From contig CALBHX010000041.1 of assembly GCA_937892925.1 (NCBI GenBank), positions 1 through 12,321 of the forward strand: a stretch of DNA of 12,321 nucleotides. The letters run 5' to 3'. The translations under genes were made by a program, and so were the position numbers. The stretch's first letter is position 1, and each line of letters starts with the position of its first letter. Source of the stretch: an uncultured Lentisphaeraceae bacterium. Its GTDB lineage: Bacteria > Verrucomicrobiota > Kiritimatiellia > RFP12 > DVOR01. The notes beneath the pieces were generated by a model. It had not been told where the DNA came from. It saw nothing but the letters and a program-made list of their open reading frames with translations, and made no database searches. Positions 1 to 6,229 of the stretch are shown here, one piece after another.

Positions 1-1
1 G

Positions 2-493
2 GCAGGGAAGGGCATCCGGTTGCTGGTGGAGGGGACGCATGCCGATGATTTGGGGGTTTACCGCCCGGGACGCCGCGCCTTGCAGGAGCTTGGCGTTCGT
101 TCTCCCTTTGCCGAGCTGGGTATTCACAAGGCGGACATTCGGCTGCTTGCGCAAGCGCTTGGAGTGCCGAATGCCGGACGCCCGAGCACGCCGTGCCTGG
201 CTACCCGGTTCCCTTATCGGACGTGTCTGACGGCAGAAGCTTTACGGCAGGTTGAGCAGGGAGAAGCCGCGTTTCGCAGGATTCTGCCGCAGGTGAACTT
301 CCGTGTGCGTGTTCACGGCGATCTGGCTCGGCTGGAGGTGCCGCCGGAAGCCTTTGAGCGGGTGTTGGCGTGCCGGGGAGAAATTCTGGAGGCCTTGCAC
401 GCGGTCGGTTTTAACCATGTTGCACTTGATTTACAGGGGTTTCGATCCGGCAGTTTCGATGTGGGGTCTATTATCGGCAGAGTCATGGAGTAG
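2..493 (+). CDS. larE: LarE, ATP-dependent sacrificial sulfur transferase (C-terminal part, cut by window start)
   Basis: The frame is open from the window edge to TAG, so the 5' end lies outside; the first visible TTG (20) is internal. LarE converts the adenylated pyridinium dicarboxylate precursor to its thiocarboxylated form for the nickel-pincer cofactor of lactate racemase-type enzymes, in the cytoplasm, and in one class donates sulfur from its own cysteine. The family pattern is clear: EGTHADDLGVYRPGRRAL, then LGVRSPFAE, then PSTPCLATRFPY, then HGDLARLEVPPEAF and a closing DLQGFRSGS. The Cys codon at 194-196 sits in the PCLA(S/T)RFPY motif, where the sacrificial cysteine of characterised LarE is placed (family knowledge). 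The N-terminal ATP-binding PP-loop is not in the window. The HAD gene starts 6 nt downstream, so the two are probably cotranscribed. No larA, larB or larC is visible. Identification is firm; active cofactor synthesis in this host is inferred. Confidence 0.85.
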   Translation, partial: AGKGIRLLVEGTHADDLGVYRPGRRALQELGVRSPFAELGIHKADIRLLAQALGVPNAGRPSTPCLATRFPYRTCLTAEALRQVEQGEAAFRRILPQVNFRVRVHGDLARLEVPPEAFERVLACRGEILEALHAVGFNHVALDLQGFRSGSFDVGSIIGRVME

Positions 494-499
494 AGGGCG

Positions 500-1306
500 A
501 TGCTGCAGCCGATTCGATTGGTGGTTACAGACATGGATGGCACCCTGCTGGATGAAAACCGGCAGCTGCCTGCGGACTTTGCGTTGCGCGTACAGCAGCT
601 GGAGGCGCGCGGGATTGCCTGGGCGATTGCCAGCGGCCGTCAGTATGATAATCTGGCAGAGGTCTTTTCTGCGGCGGGTGTGTATCCGGATATCATTGCC
701 GAAAATGGAGCGCTTGCCTTTGCGGCGCATGAGACGGAGCCGTTTTTCTGTGATTTAACCCCGGCCTCCTTTTTCCGCCCGATACTGGAAGCGGCTTTGA
801 CGGTTCCGCGGGCGACACCGGTATTATGCGGGGTACATTGTGCCTGGGTGGCTGACTCTTATCCGGAAAACTTTGAGGCGGTTTCTCACTATTTTTCCAA
901 GACGGAACGGTGGCATGCGCTTTCGGAGATAGCGTCGCTGCAGGTGTGCAAGGTGGCGGTCTACCATCCGGAAGCGGCCGCGGTGTTGTGGCCGGTGCTA
1001 GCACCGCTGTGCCGCCCGGATCTCGCGGTCATCCGCTCCAGCCCGTATTGGATAGACGTTCAGCCGATGCGGATCAACAAGGGGCGAGCCTTGGCGGCAT
1101 TGCTGTGCCGCTTTTCCCTTGCTCCGGAACAGGTTGTGGTCTTCGGCGATTACTTGAATGATTTGGAGATGATGACGCTGGGTACACACAGCGTGGCCAT
1201 GGGGAATGCACATCCTGAACTGGCTGCTCATTGTGCGCATCGGGCGCTCAGCAACCGGGAGAATGGCGTGATGCGTTATCTTGAGGATCTTGGCTTATTT
1301 GCGTGA
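500..1306 (+). CDS. Cof-type HAD-superfamily (IIB) phosphatase
   Basis: This 268-residue cytoplasmic phosphohydrolase has all four HAD motifs in order. Motif I is DMDGTLLD with nucleophile D11 and acid/base D13; motif II is AIASGR near residue 43; the motif III lysine is K194 in RINKGRAL; motif IV is GDYLNDLEM with D217 and D221. The long cap between motifs II and III and the ending AMGNAHPEL...ENGV...L are typical of the Cof/YidA group, which dephosphorylates sugar phosphates, flavin or pyridoxal phosphates with low specificity, so the substrate cannot be named. The ATG is chosen because GGAG at 487-490, inside the end of larE, lies 9 nt upstream and the 6-nt gap suggests translational coupling. 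Whether its job relates to the nickel-pincer pathway is unknown. About 60 nt downstream is a hairpin shared with the convergent NYN gene. Confidence 0.9.
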   Translation: MLQPIRLVVTDMDGTLLDENRQLPADFALRVQQLEARGIAWAIASGRQYDNLAEVFSAAGVYPDIIAENGALAFAAHETEPFFCDLTPASFFRPILEAALTVPRATPVLCGVHCAWVADSYPENFEAVSHYFSKTERWHALSEIASLQVCKVAVYHPEAAAVLWPVLAPLCRPDLAVIRSSPYWIDVQPMRINKGRALAALLCRFSLAPEQVVVFGDYLNDLEMMTLGTHSVAMGNAHPELAAHCAHRALSNRENGVMRYLEDLGLFA

Positions 1307-1367
1307 TGCGGAAGAACGGTTTGTTCCGGGCGGCATAACCCGTTGGAATTGCAGGAGTGAATAAAAT

Positions 1368-1403
1368 AGACGAAACGCCGGTCAGTTGGCCGGCGTTTCG
1401 TCT
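1368..1403 (-). terminator. Intrinsic terminator of the NYN gene, between convergent genes
   Basis: A perfect 14-bp stem pairs 1368-1381 with 1390-1403 around an 8-nt loop. Read on the minus strand the hairpin is followed by a U-rich run (TATTTTATT, 1367 down to 1359), the classic intrinsic terminator layout, 45 nt past the stop of the NYN gene. On the plus strand no T-tract follows the stem, so it would stop HAD-gene transcripts only weakly. Confidence 0.85.
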
Positions 1404-1448
1404 GTCGGGTGAGCCGGAATGGGCTCATTCCGGGAGGCGGCTGTTGAC

Positions 1449-2342
1449 TCAGGCTTCGGGCTCGGTTGGAGCGAGTGTAGCCTTTGCTGCGGCGCCTTCC
1501 TTTTCGGCGGCTGGGGCTTGCTCTGCAGCAGGAAGCTCAGCGGCACCGCCTGTACGGTACTTGGCACGGCAATCGGAGCAGTAGAAGAAGTCTTTGTCCC
1601 AGGTGGTTTCTTCTTCTTTGCCGCAATTGTCGCAGACGCGGATATGGCGAGCCCGCTTGGCGCGGCAATCGGAACAATAGAACTCCTCGCCGCCCCAGGT
1701 GGTTTCTTCTTCTTTGCCGCAGTTCATGCATTTCCGCCGAACGCTCTCGCGCTGCAGGCGGAACTCGGCGGCGTGTTCGTCCATGAAGATATGAGGGAAG
1801 TCGAAGCTTCCGGTGGCGGTTACGAGCGTCCGGCTGGAGATGGCGTGGCCGCGCATGGCGTTCATGGCTACGAGCTGCACACGTTTGCCAATCTGACGGA
1901 TCCGGCGAAGCACCGGTACATAGTCTGCATCGCCGCCGACAAGAATCGCCACGTCATAGGCGCCTGGGATGGTGGCGTAATAGGTCATGGCCGAGGAAAG
2001 ATTGGCATTGACCCACTTGTTATCCGGCAGGGCATTCGGCTCTTTGCGGAAATCGATTTCCATGATGTCCATCTCGTAACCGCATTGTTCACTGAGGAAA
2101 TCGTAGAATACTTTTTGTTTGACGGGATTATAACCGACCTTGTTGACGGGGATTGTCCCATAATAGCAGGTACGCACCACGTCCACTTCCTGCCCGCTCA
2201 TTTCTGCAAGCGTTTGGGCGATAATGTCGGGAATGCGCTTGTAATCGATTTCAAACCCCTTCTCGTTCAATTTGTCGAAGAGTGCCTGGCGGCCTTTGTA
2301 AAGCCAACAGCCATCAATAAAAATCATCGCACGAATGGCCAT
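1449..2342 (-). CDS. NYN (PIN-like/LabA-type) domain protein with two C-terminal zinc ribbons
   Basis: A 297-residue protein. Residues 1-160 look like a NYN/DUF88 domain, a PIN-like fold found in RNases and RNA-processing factors: a first strand ending in IFIDG (D10), a central YD-AILVGGDADYVPVLRRI block (D138, D140), and a following strand with QLVAMNAM. Residues 205-258 form two nearly identical zinc ribbons, each CxNCGKEEETTW...FYCSDCRAK, with Cys at 205/208/223/226 and 237/240/255/258. The tail (about 260-297) is Ala/Pro/Glu-rich and probably disordered. Typical LabA/NYN proteins have a KGVDxxLxxDM-like segment before the last strand; here the matching stretch reads KWVNANLSSAM, so N112 and A118 stand where acids are common. 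Nuclease activity is therefore uncertain, and RNA binding is an inference. ATG 2342 is preceded by GGAAGG about 9 nt upstream on the minus strand. The gene stands alone, convergent with the HAD gene and divergent from gyrA. Cytoplasmic; no signal peptide or membrane segment. Confidence 0.85.
   Translation of the reverse strand: MAIRAMIFIDGCWLYKGRQALFDKLNEKGFEIDYKRIPDIIAQTLAEMSGQEVDVVRTCYYGTIPVNKVGYNPVKQKVFYDFLSEQCGYEMDIMEIDFRKEPNALPDNKWVNANLSSAMTYYATIPGAYDVAILVGGDADYVPVLRRIRQIGKRVQLVAMNAMRGHAISSRTLVTATGSFDFPHIFMDEHAAEFRLQRESVRRKCMNCGKEEETTWGGEEFYCSDCRAKRARHIRVCDNCGKEEETTWDKDFFYCSDCRAKYRTGGAAELPAAEQAPAAEKEGAAAKATLAPTEPEA
1561..1736 (-). repeat. Tandem duplication encoding the two zinc ribbons
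   Basis: Two copies of about 80 bp, 1561-1640 and 1657-1736, lie exactly 96 bp (32 codons) apart and are very similar at the nucleotide level, including an identical run around GGTGGTTTCTTCTTC (1602-1616 and 1698-1712). Each codes for one CxxC-x14-CxxC ribbon of the NYN protein. The similarity at DNA level, not only in protein, points to a fairly recent internal duplication or to gene conversion. Confidence 0.8.
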
Positions 2343-2811
2343 GATTGGAAACCTTCCATGTTATACTTTTTTTCAGCTTGTTTTTTACTCCCGATCCACC
2401 CGGATAAGGAGACTTCAGTATCTCAAATCCGACGGTGGTTTGCAACTGTCGGAGGGAGGGAATGATTTATGACAGAAAGGGTTAGAGAGAAATCTGCGAG
2501 GGTGGGTGGCATGCCGTGCTGTGCAGAGCGTTTTATTGTGGGGGGCGGGGGCGTTGTGTCTGTGCGGTGCGATGCGGGGTGATAGGGGAGAGGCGGCGCA
2601 GGGGGAGGAATATCCCTGGATGAAGCAGGCGGTTGGAGCGGGTTTGAGTGCGGGCTCTGTCTGCTCCAGGTATTAGGAGCGAATGGCAGCGGATATCCAA
2701 GGTGTTTTGGATTCATGCCGGAGGGATGGTCTTACAGGGGAAGTAACAGCAGAACTGTGCATGAAAGCGTATTTTTTGGTATGCTAAGAGCTATTGAAAG
2801 GATTGCCGAAG
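2343..2811. other. Divergent intergenic region between the NYN gene and gyrA
   Basis: No confident gene is seen in these 469 nt. An inverted repeat pairs 2429-2436 with 2445-2452 (8 bp with one G:U), and a smaller hairpin pairs 2695-2700 with 2707-2712; neither has a T-tract. GGAGGG at 2453-2458 sits before an ATG at 2469 that opens only 37 codons. In another frame, 2506-2676 (56 codons) and 2683-2787 (34 codons) follow each other. The gyrA and NYN promoters must lie here, but no hexamer pair is convincing. The TATAAC on the minus strand (2365-2360) would put the transcript start inside the ribosome site of the NYN gene. Confidence 0.5.
2469..2787 (+). pseudogene. Possible broken or very small secreted-protein ORF
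   Basis: An ATG at 2469 has GGAGGG 10 nt upstream but its frame stops at 2582. A second frame, open from about 2506 to TAG 2674-2676, encodes a hydrophobic stretch (VLLWGAGALCLCGA) followed by a hydrophilic part, like a signal peptide and its mature start. The same frame continues after the stop as a 34-codon ORF from ATG 2683 to TAA 2787. The two frames could be joined by a one-base change in the G-runs at 2540-2551. No family is recognised. This may be decayed coding sequence or chance, and the confidence is low on purpose. Confidence 0.2.
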
Positions 2812-5415
2812 ATGGACGATACGACTCAGAGTACGTTGTCGCAGGATGCACGTTTGACATCGATTCCGATTGAAGAGGAGATGAAGAACTCCTACATCGA
2901 TTATTCGATGAGTGTGATTGTGGCGCGTGCGCTGCCGGATGCCCGGGATGGATTCAAGCCGGTGCATCGCCGGGTGCTGTATTCAATGTATGAGACGAAG
3001 TCTTTCTACACCACGCCTTACAAGAAGAGTGCGCGTATCGTCGGTGAGGTGATGGGTAAATATCACCCTCACGGAGACAGTTCCATTTATGACACGCTGG
3101 TGCGCATGGCGCAGTGGTTCAGCCTGCGGGTGCCGTTGGTGGATGGGCATGGTAACTTCGGCACGCTGGATGGTGCGAGCGCTGCGGCTATGCGTTACAC
3201 CGAGAGCCGTATGTCCAAGGCGGCCAATGAGATGGTGCTGGATATTGACAAGGATACGGTAGACTTCATCCCAAACTATGACGGGACCACGAAGGAGCCG
3301 CGGGTCTTGCCCTCCAAGCTGCCGAATCTGTTGTTGAACGGTTCACAGGGGATTGCTGTGGGCATGGCCACAAATATCCCGCCGCATAACTTGCGTGAAT
3401 TATGTGATGGACTGATCTATTTTGTGGATCACCCGGATGCTTCGGTGGATGAGCTGATGGCTTATGTGAAAGGTCCGGATTTTCCAACGGGGGCAACGAT
3501 TTACGGACGCTCCGGCATTGAGGCCATGTATAAAACGGGGCGGGGCTCTCTAACCGTACGCGGTGATGCGGAGATCGTGCAGATCGAAAAGCATGAAGGG
3601 CTGATTATTCGTTCGATCCCTTACATGGTCAACAAGAGTGTGATGCTCAAGCACATGGGGGATTTGGTTAAAGGCGGGGTGATTGACGGTATCAAGGAGA
3701 TTCGTGATGAAACGAGTCTCGAAGACGGCGTTCGTGTGGTGATTGAGCTGGAAAAGAACGCGAAGCCGGCCGCTGTGATTCTGAACCAACTGTATAAGCA
3801 CTCAGAGCTTCAAACAACGTTTGGCGCCAACATGATTGCGCTGGATCATGGACGCCCGCGGCGTATGACGCTGAAGGACTTTTTCCAGTGCTACGTGGAT
3901 CACCGGTTTGAGGTGCATACGCGGCGGTGCCGTTTTGAACTGGAAAAGGCGTTGGCTCGGCTGCATATTCTCGATGGTCTGCTGATTGCCCAGGATCATC
4001 TGGATGAAGTGATTCATATCATTCGCGACTCTCAGACGAATGATGAAGCGAAGACGCGTCTGGTTGATCGGTTTGGTCTTAGCCCAGTGCAGGTGGCGGC
4101 AATTCTGGAGATGCGGCTGCGTCAGTTGACCGGGCTGGAGCGCAACAATCTGCTTGCAGAGCAGGCGGAGCTTCAGGCGAAAACGGCTGAATTGAGGGCG
4201 ATTTTGGGGGATCCGGCCAAGGTGTTTGCGTTGATTAAGGCGGATTTGGAAGATCTGCGCGCCAACTATACGAAGGAAGAGGATCGTCTGACCCAGATTG
4301 TTCCGATTAAAGGAGAAGTGAATCTGGAGGATTTGGTAGCGGATGAGCCGTGTGTGGTAACGCTGTCGCACCGTGGGTATATAAAACGGACGGCCTTGTC
4401 GGTTTATGCTGCTCAGAAGCGCGGGGGGCGCGGCAAGCGCGGCGTGACCATTAAGGATGAAGACTTCATTGAGCGTATCTATGTGCCGATGGCGCATGAC
4501 ACGTTGCTTTTCTTTACGGATACCGGGCGGGTTTATGCCGAGCGCGCCTTTGAGATCCCTGAAACAAGCCGGGTTTCGACCGGAACGCCGGTGATCAATA
4601 TCCTGGAAGGATTGCAGGAGAAGGAACGGATTGTTGAGATTCTGCCGATCCGCGGGTTTGATGAGGAGCGGGATATTACCTTTGTATTGGAAGACGGAAC
4701 CATTAAACGGACGCTGTTGGAGGCGTTCCGCAATATTAATCGCCGGGGAATCATTGCGATTGGCATTGAAGAAGGGAATGCACTGGTGAAGGTAGCGCTG
4801 ACCAAGCCGGGCGACAAGGTGTTGATGGCCACACGTGAGGGATTCGTGAATGCCTTCCTGATCGATGAAGTTCGCCGGGTTGGGCGTACCGCGCATGGTG
4901 TGTGCGGAATGCGTTTCAAGGTGCCTGGCGATCGCGTATGCGGGTTTGCCGTGGAAGAGCCGGGTGCTGATTTGCTGTTTGTTACCGAGAATGGCCGCGG
5001 GAAGCGCAGCCCGTTCTCGGACTTCCGTGTTACGCACCGTGGTTCGATGGGTGTGACGGGGAATCCGCGTGGTAACGAGAAGAATGGCAAGCTGGTGGGT
5101 ATTGCCGCAGTGAAGGGGGATGAAACGCTGGTGCTGCTTTCCACTGCCGGGCTGATGATCCGTACGCGTGTGAGTGAAGTGCGCACGATGGGGCGCACTG
5201 CAGCAGGGGTCACGTTCGTCAAGCTGCAGGAAGGCGTAACACTGGCTACCTTCTCGATAGCACCAGCAGAAGAGGAGCCGCAGGATGGAGAACTTGAGAC
5301 GGGTGAACCGGCAGGGGCTCCTGAGGCGGATTCGGCTCAAGCGCCGATGGGTTCGGCCGAAGGAGCATCAGATGCTGGGGCAGCACCAGGTTCAGGCAGC
5401 GCGGGGGAGGTCTAA
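2812..5415 (+). CDS. gyrA: DNA gyrase subunit A
   Basis: An 867-residue protein, the breakage-reunion subunit of DNA gyrase (A2B2 with GyrB), which introduces negative supercoils using ATP. The start of the family pattern is SIPIEEEMKNSYIDYSMSVIVARALPDARDG. The catalytic tyrosine is Y129 in AAAMRYTESRMSK. The quinolone-determining stretch HPHGDSSIYDT has S90 and D94 at the places of E. coli S83 and D87, the sensitive state. The C-terminal beta-pinwheel carries the GyrA-box QKRGGRG (535-541), which separates it from ParC. After about residue 818 comes a roughly 49-residue tail rich in Glu, Ala, Gly and Pro. ATG 2812 is chosen over TTG 2794 because AAAGGA (2797-2802) lies 9 nt ahead of it and the family motifs follow directly. 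gyrB is not adjacent; the gene appears monocistronic and is followed by a GC-rich hairpin. Confidence 0.97.
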   Translation: MDDTTQSTLSQDARLTSIPIEEEMKNSYIDYSMSVIVARALPDARDGFKPVHRRVLYSMYETKSFYTTPYKKSARIVGEVMGKYHPHGDSSIYDTLVRMAQWFSLRVPLVDGHGNFGTLDGASAAAMRYTESRMSKAANEMVLDIDKDTVDFIPNYDGTTKEPRVLPSKLPNLLLNGSQGIAVGMATNIPPHNLRELCDGLIYFVDHPDASVDELMAYVKGPDFPTGATIYGRSGIEAMYKTGRGSLTVRGDAEIVQIEKHEGLIIRSIPYMVNKSVMLKHMGDLVKGGVIDGIKEIRDETSLEDGVRVVIELEKNAKPAAVILNQLYKHSELQTTFGANMIALDHGRPRRMTLKDFFQCYVDHRFEVHTRRCRFELEKALARLHILDGLLIAQDHLDEVIHIIRDSQTNDEAKTRLVDRFGLSPVQVAAILEMRLRQLTGLERNNLLAEQAELQAKTAELRAILGDPAKVFALIKADLEDLRANYTKEEDRLTQIVPIKGEVNLEDLVADEPCVVTLSHRGYIKRTALSVYAAQKRGGRGKRGVTIKDEDFIERIYVPMAHDTLLFFTDTGRVYAERAFEIPETSRVSTGTPVINILEGLQEKERIVEILPIRGFDEERDITFVLEDGTIKRTLLEAFRNINRRGIIAIGIEEGNALVKVALTKPGDKVLMATREGFVNAFLIDEVRRVGRTAHGVCGMRFKVPGDRVCGFAVEEPGADLLFVTENGRGKRSPFSDFRVTHRGSMGVTGNPRGNEKNGKLVGIAAVKGDETLVLLSTAGLMIRTRVSEVRTMGRTAAGVTFVKLQEGVTLATFSIAPAEEEPQDGELETGEPAGAPEADSAQAPMGSAEGASDAGAAPGSGSAGEV

Positions 5416-5436
5416 TCTTCCCGGTGCAAAACTGAT

Positions 5437-5477
5437 CGGCGGCGGGAGAGGAATCCCCGCCGCCGGCTGTTTCTCGG
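5437..5477 (+). terminator. Probable gyrA terminator hairpin
   Basis: A perfect 10-bp GC stem pairs 5437-5446 with 5456-5465 around a 9-nt loop, 21 nt past the gyrA stop. The following GCTGTTTCTC is only moderately T-rich, so termination may be partial and some readthrough into the phosphoesterase gene is possible. Confidence 0.55.
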
Positions 5478-5498
5478 TTATGGGAGTACTGAGCGCGG

Positions 5499-6200
5499 AT
5501 GATTTGGATCACTGGCGATAAACATGGAGATTTCGGCGAGGTAGAAACCTTTTGCCGTGTGTGGCGTCCGCATCGGAAAGATGTTTTGATTGTGTTGGGG
5601 GATGCGGGCATCAACTACTTTTCGGATGCGCGTGCAACAGCGCTCCGTCAACATTTGGCGCAGCTTCCGTTGACGTTGTTTTGTATTCACGGGAATCACG
5701 AGGCGAGGCCTGAGACCGTGCCGGGGATGCAGCTTCAGGAGGGTTTTGGCGGGCAGGTTTACGTGAATCCCCGGTTCCCGAACCAATTTTTTCCTGTGGA
5801 TGGAGCCATTTATACGTTGGGCTCGCGGCGGACGCTGGTAGTGGGCGGGGCATATTCTGTAGATAAGTTTTATCGGCTTCGCAATCACTGGGCCTGGTTT
5901 GAGGATGAACAGCCTTCGGCGCAGATCAAGACACGGGCGGAACTGGCATTGGATGCGGAGGGGTGGCGGGTAGATGCCGTATTGTCGCATACCTGCCCGC
6001 GGAGCCGAATTCCGTTTGACCGGCTGCCGCCGTTGGGGTGTGGCGATGCTTCGAGCGTTGATTATTCGACAGAGAACTGGTTGGAGACGGTGCGGCAGCG
6101 GCTTCAGTTTGAACAGTGGTATGCGGGACATTTTCATATCGATTGGGAAGATGCGCCGTTTACGTTTCTTTTTCATGAGTTTCAGATTTTTGACATTTGA
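5499..6200 (+). CDS. Calcineurin-like metallophosphoesterase
   Basis: A 233-residue cytoplasmic protein with the two-metal phosphoesterase signature in order: GDKHG (D7, H9), LGDAGIN (D35), HGNHE (N66, H67), a histidine in LSHTCP (H164) and GHFH (H211, H213). The GDxG form of the second motif, instead of GDxxD, occurs in a small phosphoesterase subfamily of bacteria and phages. Such proteins cleave phosphomonoesters or phosphodiesters (nucleotides, nucleic acid ends, dinucleotides), and the substrate cannot be told here. The start ATG has only GGGAG at 5482-5486, 12 nt away, a loose Shine-Dalgarno. The stop is 29 nt before ettA on the same strand, so the pair is probably cotranscribed. No signal peptide or membrane segment. 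Confidence 0.88.
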   Translation: MIWITGDKHGDFGEVETFCRVWRPHRKDVLIVLGDAGINYFSDARATALRQHLAQLPLTLFCIHGNHEARPETVPGMQLQEGFGGQVYVNPRFPNQFFPVDGAIYTLGSRRTLVVGGAYSVDKFYRLRNHWAWFEDEQPSAQIKTRAELALDAEGWRVDAVLSHTCPRSRIPFDRLPPLGCGDASSVDYSTENWLETVRQRLQFEQWYAGHFHIDWEDAPFTFLFHEFQIFDI

Positions 6201-6229
6201 GTAACTTTTAAACCTGAAGGAAGACGAGT

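Noticed and set aside
2360..2365. TATAAC on the minus strand as the -10 of the NYN gene
   Set aside because: The start would fall within the ribosome site of the gene and no -35 is found at the right distance.
1419..2465. A 348-codon plus-strand ORF covering the NYN gene
   Set aside because: It is longer than the minus-strand ORF, but its product has no family pattern. The minus strand gives clear NYN blocks, paired CxxC motifs, a ribosome site and a matching terminator.
3802..5340. A 512-codon minus-strand ORF inside gyrA, and a 229-codon one at 4533-5222
   Set aside because: Both are antisense shadows of gyrA; the products are low in recognisable motifs and rich in residues caused by reversed gyrA codons.
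2812..5415. ParC (topoisomerase IV subunit A) as identity of the type IIA topoisomerase
   Set aside because: The intact GyrA-box QKRGGRG and the full C-terminal pinwheel identify GyrA.
5478..6176. A 232-codon minus-strand ORF inside the metallophosphoesterase gene
   Set aside because: The plus strand has all metal-binding motifs of the phosphoesterase family; the antisense product has none.
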